A stretch of 64,000 bases of DNA from Catonia carolina (GCA_035578175.1 JAQMRL010000006.1:57577001-57641000); one strand, 5' to 3'; counted from the first letter of the stretch, positions 43,880-56,039 are shown. The notes: generated by a model from the sequence alone, not told the origin. Made by a program: numbers and translations.

Positions 43880-43960
43880 GAACATAATATGGTCGTGGTC
43901 CAACGACGACGTTCACCAAAGAAATCAAGGAGGCGGGAACGCGGTAAAACTAACATACAG
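43880..43960. promoter_or_regulatory. GC-richer putative promoter segment
   Basis: This stretch is clearly richer in G, C and CpG than its surroundings (GGTCGTGGTCCAACGACGAC, then GGCGGGAACGCGG). GGCGGGAA matches an E2F-type site. It may be a promoter; no TATA box is evident. Confidence 0.3.
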
Positions 43961-43979
43961 AAAAACCGAATGCTGAACA

Positions 43980-46900
43980 ACTATGTAATTTTGCGGTTAT
44001 AATCGTGGCTACGTCAACATTAAAAAAAAATAATGGAACGAATCATGAAAACGACATGAAAAAAAATCTTTGCTCTCTTGCTTATACTGGTTTTATAAAA
44101 TGAACGTGTACTTTTACTTTTTAAAATCTAAATTCCTTATGATATATTGTAAAAAAAGCATTGTATTCAGAAAAATTTAAATTCTCACAAAATCTTTAGT
44201 CTTTGTTCGAAAAATTATGTTATATAATATATATATATATTTTTTTTAAATTTTTACTTTATGTTGTCATGTATGAACATTATAGGAAAGAAAAGTACGT
44301 ATGTTTTTCTAACTTATTGTAAGTTGTAGTACGTAATAGACCAAGCTTAAAGTATTTTAATCTCTCTTTTAAAATATCTAAGAGACGTAAATAATTATTT
44401 CATATGCTAGTATTTTCAGAAGCGTAATAATTTATTTAAAATAGTTAAATAATAAATTGTGTAATGACAATATCAAAGAGACTATTTTGCAAACTGGTTC
44501 CTTTATAGATATTATAATAATTGTGGGTTGAACTATGTAGTATAAGTCTATTGTTTTAACATAAGCTATTTAACTGAGCGGTTAATTTAATGCAGGTAAG
44601 TGGGTTTTTATTCATAAACTACATTATGTAGTATGAAAGAATCTTTATTCATAATATACAACATGTTAGAGCGAATTTTCAGAACAAAAGAACCTACGTG
44701 CTAAACTTTACTTTAAAAGCAGGGCTGTTTTTGATTCTATAACATGTTACGTAAACCATTGCACAAAAACTCAAGGAATTAATTCTAGTACGGAAAAGAC
44801 CAACAAATCTCTTAAATTCATTATTGCAAATAAAAACTTTAACTGAAAAATAACAAAAAAACTTATGGTAATAAATAAAAAGCTAATTACCCATTCACTT
44901 TTGTATTAACCATTCATATATTTCTCATCATAAAATATTACTACGTTTCACATTCTAAAAAATAGATTCATCAAAAATAGTATTTTCTTTCATAAGTTTA
45001 TAATGTTCCTTTAGTAACACGTGACTGATTCTCAAAATAAAAACCATCAAACAAAAACAGTAGTGTTAAACTGAACAAAAGTTATATATACGAAAAAATA
45101 AAATTTTGTGATCTAAAACAAATTCTCTGTCTCCTTTGATATAACTCTGAAGATATGTCAGTTTTATTTGTGATTCAAATAGCATTGACTTGTATGTTTT
45201 AAACTTTATTATTCACCAAAAATTAATTTAAGTTCGTTTAATATTTATGTATTAACAGCATTTTTTAATAACCTTTAAGATAAACTTCAGTAATTGACAA
45301 TTTAATCAGCATTCTAAGTGAACATGTTTCGTCCTATCCAGCTGGAATTACCCAAGATAAATAGATTCCATTCTCTCAATGTGCCTCAACCATCTTGACT
45401 TTTGGAACTCTATGAAACTGACTATATTTCTGCCTTCTATGCCAGTAATCAATTTTTTAATTTTTAAGTACTATCCAGTCATTGCTTACTGTTAGTAAAT
45501 AAAATATTTTCTTTAAAATTTCCTTTTGAATCTTCTTAGCACGTTAAAAACTGTTTATGATAATCCTTATCTCATAACTCGCAACTATGCACTCTAAACA
45601 AACACATATTTTTCAGTTTTGTGTTAGTATTTATAAATTTATTCTTAAATTAATTTGCTTAAGCAAAGGAGGCTCTTTTTCCCAGTAGAATCCATTATTG
45701 TATGAAACCAATCGTTACAATTTTGTGGTTTCAGGTGTTCCTGAAGTACTAAAATTTCTTAATTTTATCAAATGTTTTCTTTATTTTCATTTTAATCTTT
45801 ATTTTGATATTAAAATTTCTATATTGCCTCTTCCTACACATTAATATCCATTCACGGACACTAATTTTGAAAGACATATTTTTTCAGTTTTTTACGTGAA
45901 AAGGAAGCAATTAAACATTTTGCGTGCCAAATAAATATAATATATCCTAAATTAATATATACAGGCTGTTTCATTTATGCAATATAATTTCATAGTTATA
46001 TAGGAACTAGTTTGATCACTAAACTAACAAAGCGAAAATAAAAAACAATATGAAGTCAATAAATTTATTGTTACTGAACGCCATCATGTTAAGTTATAAC
46101 AATAGAAACTAAATTAAAGCTTTCAAAGTACAAGAAAGTTGTGAAATGAACAAAGACAATAATGTACTTAAAATACTAAACGAATTTCATTGAACTTACA
46201 TTCCTTTACTGATGGCAGACAGTGAGCACATGTTGGTATATGTCAGTGCTTACATGTGTTAATACAGAAAATTATTTGCTGCACCTGAGTTCTGAAGTTC
46301 CTTTGAATTCATGGTTAATTTGTAATAAATTAATTTTCTACGGTCTGATGTAAGTATATACCTTAACCATTAACTTATTCAACTACTTTATTTTCTTAGC
46401 TTCTTTTTAAATTAAATTAATAAAAGTTTTATTTTATAAAATTAATTTTACGTGTTACTTAACTAATACAATACAGAAGAGTACTTACTTTTATCGAAAA
46501 GTTTGGTGATTGTAATTTGTTAAACGTTTAACTGTTAATCTACAATACAGATCTTGTTTAAGTTAATAAATTTAATTTATTTTGAGAGATTAGAAAACTA
46601 ATTTTGTAGTTGAGTACTTTTAACTTGATCAATATATTATAAAGTATTTAGATCTAAAGTAAATTGCAATTACTGCTGACCAACGTGAGTTCTATTCAGA
46701 ATTAAATTCTTCAAACCCAACTCTTATGGGATTTCTGTTTAAGCAATTTAGTCAAAATAGTTAATGTAGTGTTTTTGTAGGCCAACCTAAAAATTAATTT
46801 AACGTAGCTATTGGCTATATTCAGTAATCAATAAATTTTTCTAATAGAAGTACACTAGGTGAACTGCGTACAATTTATTCAGGTGTTGTTTAAGTTATTT

Positions 46901-47432
46901 TATACAAAAGAAAGAAAAAGTGGAATATTTAGGAGGTGTAAATACCCGACTAGAATTTTTGTCACGTTTCTAGCAGAATATTCTCTGCAATATCATGGTT
47001 ATATTAAAAATAGTTTTGTATATTATATCTATATAAAATCAGCCGCTTTATTTTAGAAAAATATGCTTCTCTTTAAAAGTTTCTATTTTATTATCAATGG
47101 TTTTTTTTGTAAAAGTATTTACTTTTACAAAATTTACTTTTATGCCAGTATACTTTTTTTACGAAGTAACTTTTACATTCAATTAAATGTAGAACAAAGG
47201 GATTTCTTTCATCCATACTAGTAAATAGAACCTCAATTATTGTTTATTAATTTGATTTCAAAAGCTATAAGTTATACCTTAAATTAAATTGCTGCTTCAA
47301 TTCTATTTATACACTTTGAAGCACATAAATAAAATATGGAATTTTTTACAGGATTTAAAATATATGAACGATATGTCATACTATGTTTTTAAACTGTATC
47401 CAGTAGGCTCAAAAATTTTATGTAGGGCATGT
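43980..47432. other. AT-rich DNA without recognised genes
   Basis: No coding or RNA signal was recognised. ATACAGGCTGTTTCATTTAT near 45960 resembles a single mariner-type terminus but lacks a partner. The 65-residue frame at 46859-47056 shows no domain. Confidence 0.4.
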
Positions 47433-47435
47433 TAA

Positions 47436-48416
47436 CGCTGGTTTCACACCGCCGTCGTGAAGTCGCCGTGACATCGTGACAGCGGTTTCGCTGTTATTTT
47501 GCAATGCAATGCCTTTCCCACCGGCGCGAAAATTTCAAAGCGGATTCCTGGTGCATTTGTGTTAATGGCCGATTGGTTTTGGAAGTGTTTATAAAACGTG
47601 CGAAGTATTTCTTCTTCTGAAGATGAGGAAATAAATCCTCTTCTTCTTGCTGTTGATGTGGACTTCGCGTCAAAAAATTTCATTTGGATTTGGATCGCAT
47701 CATTTGGATTCGAATTCATGACATTAACAAAAAACAAAAATATTTGGGAGAAAATCTGTTGTGCAAAGAACTGCAGTCTCATGAAGATCGATTTCACAAT
47801 CACTTTCGGATGAACCGAGAAAACTTTGAAGAGCTTCATGATTTACTACATGTCATATCACTAAACCAGACACTAAAATTATAGAGAAACCATCCCCACC
47901 AAGAAAAGACTAGCATTGTGTTAAACGTAAAATATTTTTATTTCTGTTTAAGGGATAATTTAAAATGAAATTGTTAAACGTGACTAATTCTTATTGTTCC
48001 AATCCAGGCTTTTTGCTTTTTTATGTTATTTTTAGTATATTTTTAAGTAGCTATATTTCACGTCGTTGCCTGACTGACTGAATAAATAATTCTGTCAATG
48101 TGTTATCCATTATAATAGTAAATTTGCAAAATACTTGCAAACGATAACAGAATGCAATATTCTGAAATGTTTCGCTGGTGAAAATCCGTCGACTGCGGCA
48201 GATTCCATGCGGTACTGAAAAGCGACACTGTAGCGAACTGGCGAAACTAAGGCGGTAGTGGGAAAGGATTTCGCTGCTTTAGCCGTGTCAACCGATATCT
48301 CCGTAAGGGGGCAATATATTGTTTCGTCTGCTTATCGCATAAACAGATCGACAACTTGCTGCGAAACGAAAGCGGGACCACTAGCACGGTTTCGCAAAGT
48401 CGATGTGAAAACGGCG
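47436..48416 (+). mobile_element. PIF/Harbinger-type element with TAA target duplication
   Basis: Ends read CGCTGGTTTCACACCG on the left and, on the complementary strand at the right, CGCCGTTTTCACATCG. Both are flanked by TAA (47433-47435, 48417-48419), the three-base target typical of Harbinger. Inside is a remnant of the transposase N-terminus and little else, so at 981 bp it is a non-autonomous internal-deletion derivative. Confidence 0.85.
47690..47912 (+). pseudogene. Harbinger transposase N-terminal remnant
   Basis: The frame gives RIHDINKKQKYLGENLLCKE and LQSHEDRFHNHFRMNRENFE, then ELHDLLH, matching the conserved N-terminal block of PIF/Harbinger nucleases (WVHPIN, GEF-LYKEL, D--KF--YFRM). 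After a frameshift the next block reads PDTKIIEKPSPPRKD before a stop. The DDE catalytic domain is absent. It lies in the same orientation as the element and is surely non-functional as a nuclease. Confidence 0.7.
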
Positions 48417-48484
48417 TAAGGTAAAACCAATTAAACCTAATTAATTACAATGTGTTACATTCATAATTAAATATTCCTTTATTA

Positions 48485-48840
48485 TTATTTCTTATGCTTA
48501 TAACAGGCAGGTGGAGTATTAAATTATTTGTACTCAATCTGCTAGTTCAACGGCTACAAAAAAATAGTTCTGTTTCTAATCATTGTATGACTGACACATT
48601 TAAGAAAAGAAGGGGAGGTTTAAAAGACACTGATTAGATATAATTATCTCCTCTGAAATTAATGAATTTCATTTCAAAGCCAGACTCTGTGGTGAATGAA
48701 GTGATAGTGTCGTTTGCAGGGTGAAAAATATGTGCTTTTCAGAGATTACTTCCCTCCACGTTTTAATTAATACAGCTTCTAGAGATTCAAACCAATCTTT
48801 CGGCTGATGACCTTAACAAAATTAATACTTCATAGCTTCA
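48485..48840 (-). repeat. Dispersed repeat family A, copy 2
   Basis: Inverse copy of 529-915, with the same landmarks: the CATCAGCCGAAAGATTGGTT start on minus at about 48815, CACTTCATTCACCACAGAGT, AATGAAATTCATTA, and the CACCTGCCTGTTATAAGC end near 48500. Confidence 0.65.
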
Positions 48841-48869
48841 AGAAGCATGATGTCTATTAATTTTTACCA

Positions 48870-49886
48870 AATATCAGTCTCTCGACTGGTTTGATGCAGT
48901 CTCTAAGCTGTTCTATCTCGCGCAAGTCTTTTCAATGTACATACTTGTGACACCCTACATCTTTTGCAAGTTGCTTTAGATGTATTTTAACCTTTGCCTC
49001 CCCCTACAGTTCACTCTCTCAGTATTACACTTGATTATTGAGAGACCAATACCTGGATGTCTCAAGTTTCACTGGTCTATCCCTTCTTCTGGTAAGATGT
49101 TTCCACATACATCTTTTCTCATCCACTCCTTCAAGAACTTCTAAATTGCTTATTTTATCCACTTATCTAATCTTTAACATTTCCTATAACACTACATTTC
49201 AAAAACTTCTATCCTCTTCCTTTCTACAATCCATATTCCCCAGGTTTCACTCCCGTATAATGCTACACTCCAAACATAGTTATTTAAGAAGGTTTTCCTA
49301 ATCTGTAATTCGATGTTTGTAGTCAGTAAGCTGTTTTCATTTCAAAGGCTTTTCTACGTTGAGCAATCCTACCTTTGATATCACATCTACTTCTACCGTC
49401 TTTTGCAATTTACTTCCCAGATAGCAGTATTCCACAACTTCCTGTATGTTTTCGTTGCTTCCTTTTAAATTTCCCATCTCTTCTAAACCACTCTTGCTGC
49501 TGCACAACACTTTAATTTTCTTTTTATTAATTTTCATGAAGTAATTCTTTCTTATGTTCTCATCCATTCCATTTAAGATATCCTTTAGTTCTTTCTTTTT
49601 CTCTACGAGTAATACTACGTAATACTACGATATCATCGGCGAATGTCAGTATTTTTATTGTTCCTTCTTGAATTTTTATTTCTGCGTCAAATTTTTCCAT
49701 CCCTTCATTTATAGCCTCTTCAATATACAATTTTAAACGTAGTGGTGACAATGAATATCCTTGTCGTACACCTTTTCTTACACCAGCTTCTTTTCCGTAC
49801 CCCTTAATTCTCAACACAGCCGTTTGATTCTTATACATACCGTAGATAACTTTCCTTTCTTTGTATTTAATTCCTAGTCTCTTCAA
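48870..49886 (-). pseudogene. LINE reverse transcriptase fragment
   Basis: On minus, 49886-49560 reads MKRLGIKYKERKVIYGMYKN, then GVRQGYSLSPLRLKLYIEEA and the RT catalytic FADDIVVLRS. A frameshift near 49565 leads to DENIRKNYFMKINKKKIKVL and ENIQEVVEYCYLGSKL (to 49337). Weaker blocks (MWKHLTRRRDRPV-like) continue toward 48870, where DLRETEQLRDCIKPVERL precedes the end. The 5' half, including the endonuclease, is absent, as expected of a 5'-truncated insertion. The family is related to, but distinct from, the Jockey LINE at 8953. Confidence 0.8.
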
Positions 49887-49889
49887 AGT

Positions 49890-51598
49890 TTAAACATTTT
49901 ATTCCAGTTCAAACAATGGAGCCAAAAATACACACATTTATTAATTCGGCCGTTGACCCTTTTTATTGGGTAGGCTATAAGTTATTATTAAAAATATTAT
50001 TATTCTGAAGTTTACAATGACCTTAAATATAAAATTACATACTAAATACTACAGGTTTCTAACGTTAAAAGCTTTCATACCACTCTAAATAATTCGTAAT
50101 ACAAAAATTAATTAAAATATAGCCTACATGTATGTTATGGCTGATTGTAACCAAATTATGAATAGAAGAAGGAATAAATCAAAATACAATTTAATAGATT
50201 TATTATTATTTGTACTTACTAATAAATAATAATAATAATAATTTATATTCATTCAAACATAAGTACAATACAACATTTTGTAACATCATAAAACATAAAA
50301 TTTAAACAATTTAAAACAAAACCCTGAGAGTTCATCAATTTTTAACTAATACATAAAATAAAATATACGTTATGCTTTACATAGAAAGGTTATTCCTGTC
50401 TCGGAGGTTACCATTACTTACAAAGGAACTTAAAACCGAAACGAGATAATACAACATGACAACAAGTGCAAAAAACAAAACAAACAAAAACACACTGTAA
50501 ATAAAATTGTGTCACTAATTCAAAAGTTTTGAAGAAAAAAACAAAATATAAATTTCTCTTTTTCACCAAATACAAATTATAGAACATAAAATTAGTACGA
50601 ATTGTGGTACACAACTTCATTTGAACTGAAACATGTAAATTAAATAATTTCTAAATCGATTCAATGAAAGAAAATTATTATTAAATAATACTAAAAATTA
50701 TTAAATATTAATATTATCAATATAGCACGTCAAAAGAAAGGAAGCTGATAAATATTTGAAAAAATATTTCTGCATATGGAATTTCTAAAAATTGATATGT
50801 GTATTAACAACTATTTATATGTATTATATTTGTATTATTAACTATTATATCCTCAGAAATCAGATTATATATTTTTGGAGCCATATATTTAAACTTTGTT
50901 TTGGAATATTCCCAAAAAGGATGCGGAAATTTAATTTTTTTATTCTTCTCGGTTTAGTAACTGTAATAACATCCAGGACTGAACCCTTTTATAAGAAATG
51001 TACACTTGCCTAATTAGAAGAACCCTAAAATTTTGAAAATTTTTGGACTTTTAACCTTGGCTTCTTCATAGTAAAATTTTTAATAAATATTTTTGTGAAA
51101 TTGATCAATAGTACTTTTACAGGCACCACCTCAAACAGTTAAACCATAATTCATACATGATTGAAAATGGTTTTAAATATCAACAACATAAAATAATCTA
51201 ATTAAATAAGTTGGAATAACGTTAATTTAATAAGTAAAATTAAAGATTATTTCTTAATTTGGTTTTCTTTGTAATGGTTTACGTACTCAATGTTTAAAGA
51301 AAAAGGATCATTGATTATTTCTTTTTTCAAAATTAGGCTAAGACAAATTTTTCGTAATTATTTTCTTGCCATATTCTTTGGGTATAGAAGTACTTACTTA
51401 TTGAAATATGTCTCGTTCTCGTATAAAATATATTTATTTTATAATTACCTCAGAGTTAAATTATAAATTTATTTTTATAAAAGATATTTATTTAAAAGTT
51501 TAAGCCTCACTCTTACGATAATCACATAACGGATCTAAACGCTGATGACAGTTCCTTATGAGATAAAACAAGAAAAATTTTAAATTTTTTACACCAAT
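49890..51598. other. AT-rich DNA without recognised features
   Basis: Includes TAA/AAT trinucleotide runs near 50215-50240. No gene or repeat copy could be supported. Confidence 0.4.
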
Positions 51599-51701
51599 AC
51601 CACCCTTTAGGAGTCACGATGGTATGTCGGTTATCAATGACATGGATAAAGATAAACAATTTGCATACCATCTGTTTGAATTATCTCTATAGTCTAACGA
51701 T
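51599..51701. repeat. 103-bp target-site duplication, left copy
   Basis: Begins ACCACCCTTTAGGAGTCACG and ends GTCTAACGAT. It matches 52387-52489 with only one mismatch seen (AACAAT against AACAAC). Confidence 0.9.
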
Positions 51702-52386
51702 CTGCAAAGTGACCTGCAAAGATCCTTATACGCATTGTTCTTGATTTGCCAACGGTATAAATTTAGAATGTCTTGGAAGAAGACCAAAGTAATGGCATTC
51801 CATGGAAAATACCCGGTACGAACGAAAATTGTAATAGATAACAATATTTTGGAACAAGTGGCCCACTTTAATTACCTGGGATGCGATGTGAGTTATGATC
51901 GCGACGCGGATATCGAAAATAAAATTAACAAGTTTCAACATATATGTGGAACGATCAGTGGGACTCTAAAAGACAAGACCCGGAAGGAAACGACGATTAA
52001 GTTCTATAAAACTATGGCCGTTCCAGTATTGTTATATGGAAGCGAGTCGTGGATAACTGCGGAACGTGATAGGTCTAAGATACAGGCGGCTGAGATGAGA
52101 TTCCTTCGCAGAATAAAGGGATGCACTCGAAGAGATTGTATCAGAAGTGAAGACATCCGAAACGAACTAAATGTCTTCAGCATCCTAGAAAGGGCTGAGG
52201 AATACAAGGAGAAATGGAGGAATCATCTTGGCAGGATGGATCAGAGGAGGATTCCCAAGACGATAATGTCTTACGTGCCAGAAGGTAGAAGGGATGTGGG
52301 TCGGCCGAGGAAAAGATGGAATTAAGATTTTTATGAAACCGGAACAGGCTTTAAGCCTAATCCTTGTTGGAAAGAAGAAGAAGAAG
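51702..52386 (+). mobile_element. Young 5'-truncated LINE insertion with (GAA)n tail
   Basis: A 685-bp insertion lies exactly between the two copies of the 103-bp direct repeat. It is the 3' end of a LINE: coding sequence from its first base, a TAA at 52323-52325, a short 3' part and a GAAGAAGAAGAAGAAG end. Lack of internal damage and a nearly perfect duplication mean it is recent. Confidence 0.88.
51703..52325 (+). pseudogene. LINE ORF2 C-terminal fragment (post-RT region)
   Basis: One uninterrupted frame of about 207 codons starts LQSDLQRSLYALFLICQRYK and continues FRMSWKKTKVMAFHGKYPVR and NYLGCDVSYDRDADIENKI. It then reads ILLYGSESWITAERDR-like sequence, AAEMRFLRRIKGCTRRDCI and EGRRDVGRPRKRWN. 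These are the thumb and C-terminal blocks (LGC, LYGSE-W, EMRFLRR--G, GRP-KRW) of insect LINE ORF2s. The RT active site and endonuclease are missing because of 5' truncation, so it cannot work, although the frame is open. An ATG-initiated version would start within the insertion but has no reason to be a gene. Confidence 0.85.
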
Positions 52387-52489
52387 ACCACCCTTTAGGA
52401 GTCACGATGGTATGTCGGTTATCAATGACATGGATAAAGATAAACAACTTGCATACCATCTGTTTGAATTATCTCTATAGTCTAACGAT
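52387..52489. repeat. 103-bp target-site duplication, right copy
   Basis: Follows the (GAA)n tail directly and repeats the left copy through TCTAACGAT, after which unique sequence ATTATTAATT begins. Confidence 0.9.
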
Positions 52490-52659
52490 ATTATTAATTT
52501 TGACTAAACAAAATGTATTGAAGATATTCTCTCACTAACTTTTTGATTAGAACTTCCTCTGACTCCGATAAGATTGATTGATATCTTGTGTAAATCTTGC
52601 ATTTTCCTTGACGTATGGCAGCGGTGTATGATTTTATAGGTGGAAATTTTTAAAACTGT

Positions 52660-52910
52660 CATTTATCATTTTCTTTGTCCATCCGTTCACCACACGAAGA
52701 TGTCACAAAATACAAGAAAGAATAACAAACGGTTTCCGGATTTGTAATCTACACAAAAAATTAGTGGGCCTGTGTTGGATTTGAAGTTCCGGTTCGACTG
52801 GAAGTGGCCTAAAACCGAAAGTTATGAAATCAAAGTCAGAATTCAGAAACAAAACACTACCATTCAATTCTTCTTAAAGAGTAGATATAGAAATTACTAA
52901 TGGTTTTTGC
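52660..52910 (+). repeat. Dispersed repeat family D, copy 1
   Basis: Shares with 59600-60130 the order: CATCC-TTCAC-CC--GATG, GGATTT-TAATCTACACAAAA, TTTGAAGTTCCGG, AGAAGTGGCC-like, and AAAAC---CATTC-ATTCTTCTTAA-GA-TAGATA. Only one internal unit is present here. Confidence 0.6.
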
Positions 52911-53784
52911 CATAAGTCAAAAGTAAAACTTTTTTTTTAAATTGCCACAGCCATGCGACGCGTCGTCTAATGAATGGGAATTTTACCGATGAAGTATGGA
53001 AGTAGCTACATAGAAAAAGGTTGTTTTAAACAGAACTTTTAATGCTATTTTTAGCATTTTACATTCGAGAATATTTATAATGAAATTAATGCTTACCATC
53101 CAGATATATACGTTGCTTTAATTCTGTTCAAGTTTTCTTTAATGGGTTAGTGTACAGAGCACGAGTCTTTAATGTTTAGAAAAAAGCAAGGTATCGAGTT
53201 TCAAACCCCCAGCTAGACACTAATATTATTACTTACTTAAACCTACCATTTCTAAGTAGTCGCTAATAAAGAACAGTTAATACGATCTTAAAATTTATGT
53301 GTATAATTTAAAATAATGCAAAAAAATAAAATAGCGGAGGAAAAACTTTTTACATGACATATTATTTCTTTTTGTAACAGTGTATTTCTTTTACAATCAG
53401 TTTATAAATACAAAAATTTTAAGCAAAGACGAGAAAATCTTAGTACTGTCTTTAGAATTAAATTAAAAACCACACTCAGTACTGTGTTTCAACAAGACGA
53501 AATGTGAAGAACAATTATATATGTGTATATACGAGTATGTACAAAACTAAACTTGGTGAACTGTGAATCAACATCTTGAAACACAAAGTTGTTGAAGCTG
53601 GGATGGCGACGATGATAGAGATGATAACGATGCCTATTATGAGATGACGATGATCAGTATTAGTTCGAGAAGAAAAGAAAGAAAAAAAACGTTTAAATGA
53701 TTAACAAAACCGTAGAGGTAAGTCGAGTGTTTTATAACGTTTCAGTCTGAGTATCTTTGTTGTTGTTGTTAAAATAGCGGAGGA
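52911..53784. other. Non-coding DNA; possible degenerate SINE head
   Basis: Around 53145-53215 TTAGTGTACAGAGCACGAGT and a B-box-like ATCGAGTTTCAAACCC are spaced like a tRNA-derived head, but weakly. AGCGGAGGAAAAACTTT near 53334 recurs at 53776, so part of this stretch is duplicated. Nothing else is supportable. Confidence 0.35.
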
Positions 53785-54467
53785 AAAACTTTACTGCGAC
53801 ATACCTTAATTAAATGGTTTCTTTTACCTGCCAATTATATTTTGTTAATCGCTAATAGATTCTGATGGTCTTCTAGTTTTTGTAAATTATTTTTGCTATG
53901 TTGTTTAGTTTTTTCTTTTATAAAGGGCAGCTTTAGGTCATTGTGTAGTATTTCATTAGTTACGTACCGTGGGGCTGCAGTTATTAGTCTCAGGCATTTT
54001 GATTGGAAGCGCTGCAGTATTTCTATATTTTTTGATGAACAAGCTGTATCCCATAGCTCTAACCCATAAGTCCATAACCCGTAAGTTGCTTTCGATTCGT
54101 CTTTTAAGTAACAAAATAGTCGCATCAGTATAATGAACTTTGAAAGAAATATGAAGATATTTAGAAGATCTAAATTCTAGAGTTTATTTACTGAAAAAAT
54201 ATTACAAATTCTGGTTAAAAATATTAAACCAACACAATTGCATAAACAATGTAAAGCAAACATAAGGCATGATAAGAAAAATAAACTAAAGGGATTCTAG
54301 GTCAGAAATATACACTGCATTATAACAGTAAAATGTCGACTAAAATAAAGGAAAACAACAAATAACCTCAAAATTAAGAAAGTAAATCCTGTTATTACTA
54401 CATCGCATAACTTTTTGTAAAACTTTACTGCGACATACCTTAATTAAATGAAGGTTTCTTTTATCTG
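53785..54467 (-). mobile_element. 5'-truncated Jockey-type LINE flanked by direct repeats of about 45 bp
   Basis: AAAACTTTACTGCGACATAC and the following bases through GGTTTCTTTTA occur at 53785-53829 and again at 54419-54467. Between them, the left part encodes the C-terminus of a Jockey-type RT on minus. The layout fits LINE integration with a long target-site duplication, although the right part (54126-54418) is not identified. Confidence 0.55.
53835..54125 (-). pseudogene. Jockey-type LINE ORF2 C-terminal fragment
   Basis: The minus frame reads GLWTYGLELWDTACSSKNIE, ILQRFQSKCLRLITAAPRYV and TNEILHNDLKLPFIKEKTKQ, ending at a stop. These are the blocks WTYG--LWG, IQR-Q-K-LR-IT-AP-YV-N and DL--P that end Jockey-type ORF2, also seen in the complete LINE at 8953 (IWTYGVQLWG, LRTITQCPFYITNSMLHKDL). 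The frame is open and short. It is truncated upstream and lacks the catalytic core. Confidence 0.8.
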
Positions 54468-55158
54468 ACAAGAAAACTATTCATAGCTTATGTTCACGAT
54501 ATACAATAATATTTTTTATATAATAAATAAAAATTATGTGTATGAAATTAATGTAAATCGGTCCAGTGACCAATTCGATGTGAAATTGTACAAGGAATAT
54601 AGTGCTAAGATAAAATGAAATTACTTGTGAACAATAAACACAAATGTATTTATGTATTACATAAAAAAACTATGTTATAATACATAATGTAATTTATTAA
54701 TGTATTTAACATTAATACATTTTTTATCAAATAATTTTTAGTATGTATGGTGAATTGATTCGAAATGTATTTTTTAGGAGTCCGAATAGATTATTATCCC
54801 ATTTTCGTTCCACTCAATTGTTAACAGAGAGGTTGTTAGTTAAAAAAAGATTGGACGTTTGATTTTACGGGATCAATAAATTGTCTTCTTAGTAATGAAT
54901 TGATTGCTGTATATGCAATGTCTCAAACTGTTGGGATTTTTAGGCCTTTGTGAAGAGTATTGTTGGTTACGGTAGAAGTTGTGTTTGTTATAGTTCTAAG
55001 ATCTTTTATCTAATGACGTTCAAGAATATTGTAACTCCTAAGTCTAGGTACGTTAAGGATCTGGTAGAAAAAAATAACAGACTTACGTTAAACTTGTAAC
55101 AGTTATTTTTGATGCAATAAATAATTAACATGAATAAATAATAAATAATTACACTCAT
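54468..55158. other. AT-rich DNA without recognised features
   Basis: No coding, RNA or repeat signal was recognised up to the Harbinger end. Confidence 0.4.
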
Positions 55159-55426
55159 GGCCGGTTTTACCAACATTGGTCAATTATGCCATGACCATGA
55201 TCAAATTTAACAGTGGTCAAAAGTTGACCGTTCGTTTAAACTCGAAACTGTTTCACCAACTCTGATCTCGATCAAAACTACGTCGATTAAATATAACCAC
55301 GGTTAATTTCCACAGTCACTTACTTTCTAAGTTGGCTACCGTGATAACTCAGTTCCTATTGGCTACATCTGAGTTTGTCATAGTGTTTTCATTCTGCGAT
55401 TCTAGTAATCTACACTGGTGTTTAAA

Positions 55427-55973
55427 CCCTTTATAGGTCTTTGTTAAGTATACTTACCACTGGCAATAAGGTCGAATTTATTTAAGAATAAGCTATGCAG
55501 TTGAACCTTATTGGCATTTTATGGTGCTATAGATGTTCTCTAGTAAGTAGACTACCCACATTTTGAAATTAGCGTGCAGCGACCATTTGTTTCGTGAGTT
55601 GCACGAATGTGGTAAGGATTCATACCAGCGTACGCTACCGTAGTGTTATAAGTTTGTACAGAGCTTTGAAAATTCACGGTTTTTACGGAAAAGCAAGCAT
55701 TCATGTAAATATAAGGTTAAGATAAGTTATTCTACCCAATTTTTTTGCTGTGTAATACTACAAGTTGTTTTAATAAGCATTCTTATCACTAAACATTATG
55801 AGATTCCCATTTCAATAAATGTTCCTGGGGTAAGTATACTTACCAGAACTTAACATCAAAAAAAGAAATATCTTACTGTTCTGGCACTAGGAATACATTA
55901 TTCAAGTCCCTGTAAAACAAAATTTAATATTTTACAATATATATTTTTCCCTGTAGTACTGCCCTATAAAGGG
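55427..55973. mobile_element. piggyBac-type MITE, copy 2 (inverted, nested)
   Basis: Ends CCCTTTATAGG / CCTATAAAGGG and the inner GTTAAGTATACTTACCACTG, GCGTACGCTACCG and TGTTCTGGCACTAGGAATAC segments match copy 1 at 30789 in reverse. The flanks are TTTAAA on the left and CTATCG on the right, so the TTAA duplication is not intact, unlike copy 1. Confidence 0.85.
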
Positions 55974-56039
55974 CTATCGTGTAGTTATCGTACAGTTGTA
56001 TAGCTATCGTATAGTTAGTGTTTCTTAAATAGAAATATT

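Noticed and set aside
45955..45990. A second mariner-type MITE starting ATACAGGCTGTTTC
   Set aside because: No matching inverted end was found within a reasonable distance.
50210..50245. A regulatory or telomeric repeat
   Set aside because: It is only a short AAT/TAA trinucleotide run; no (TTAGG)n array is present anywhere in the window.
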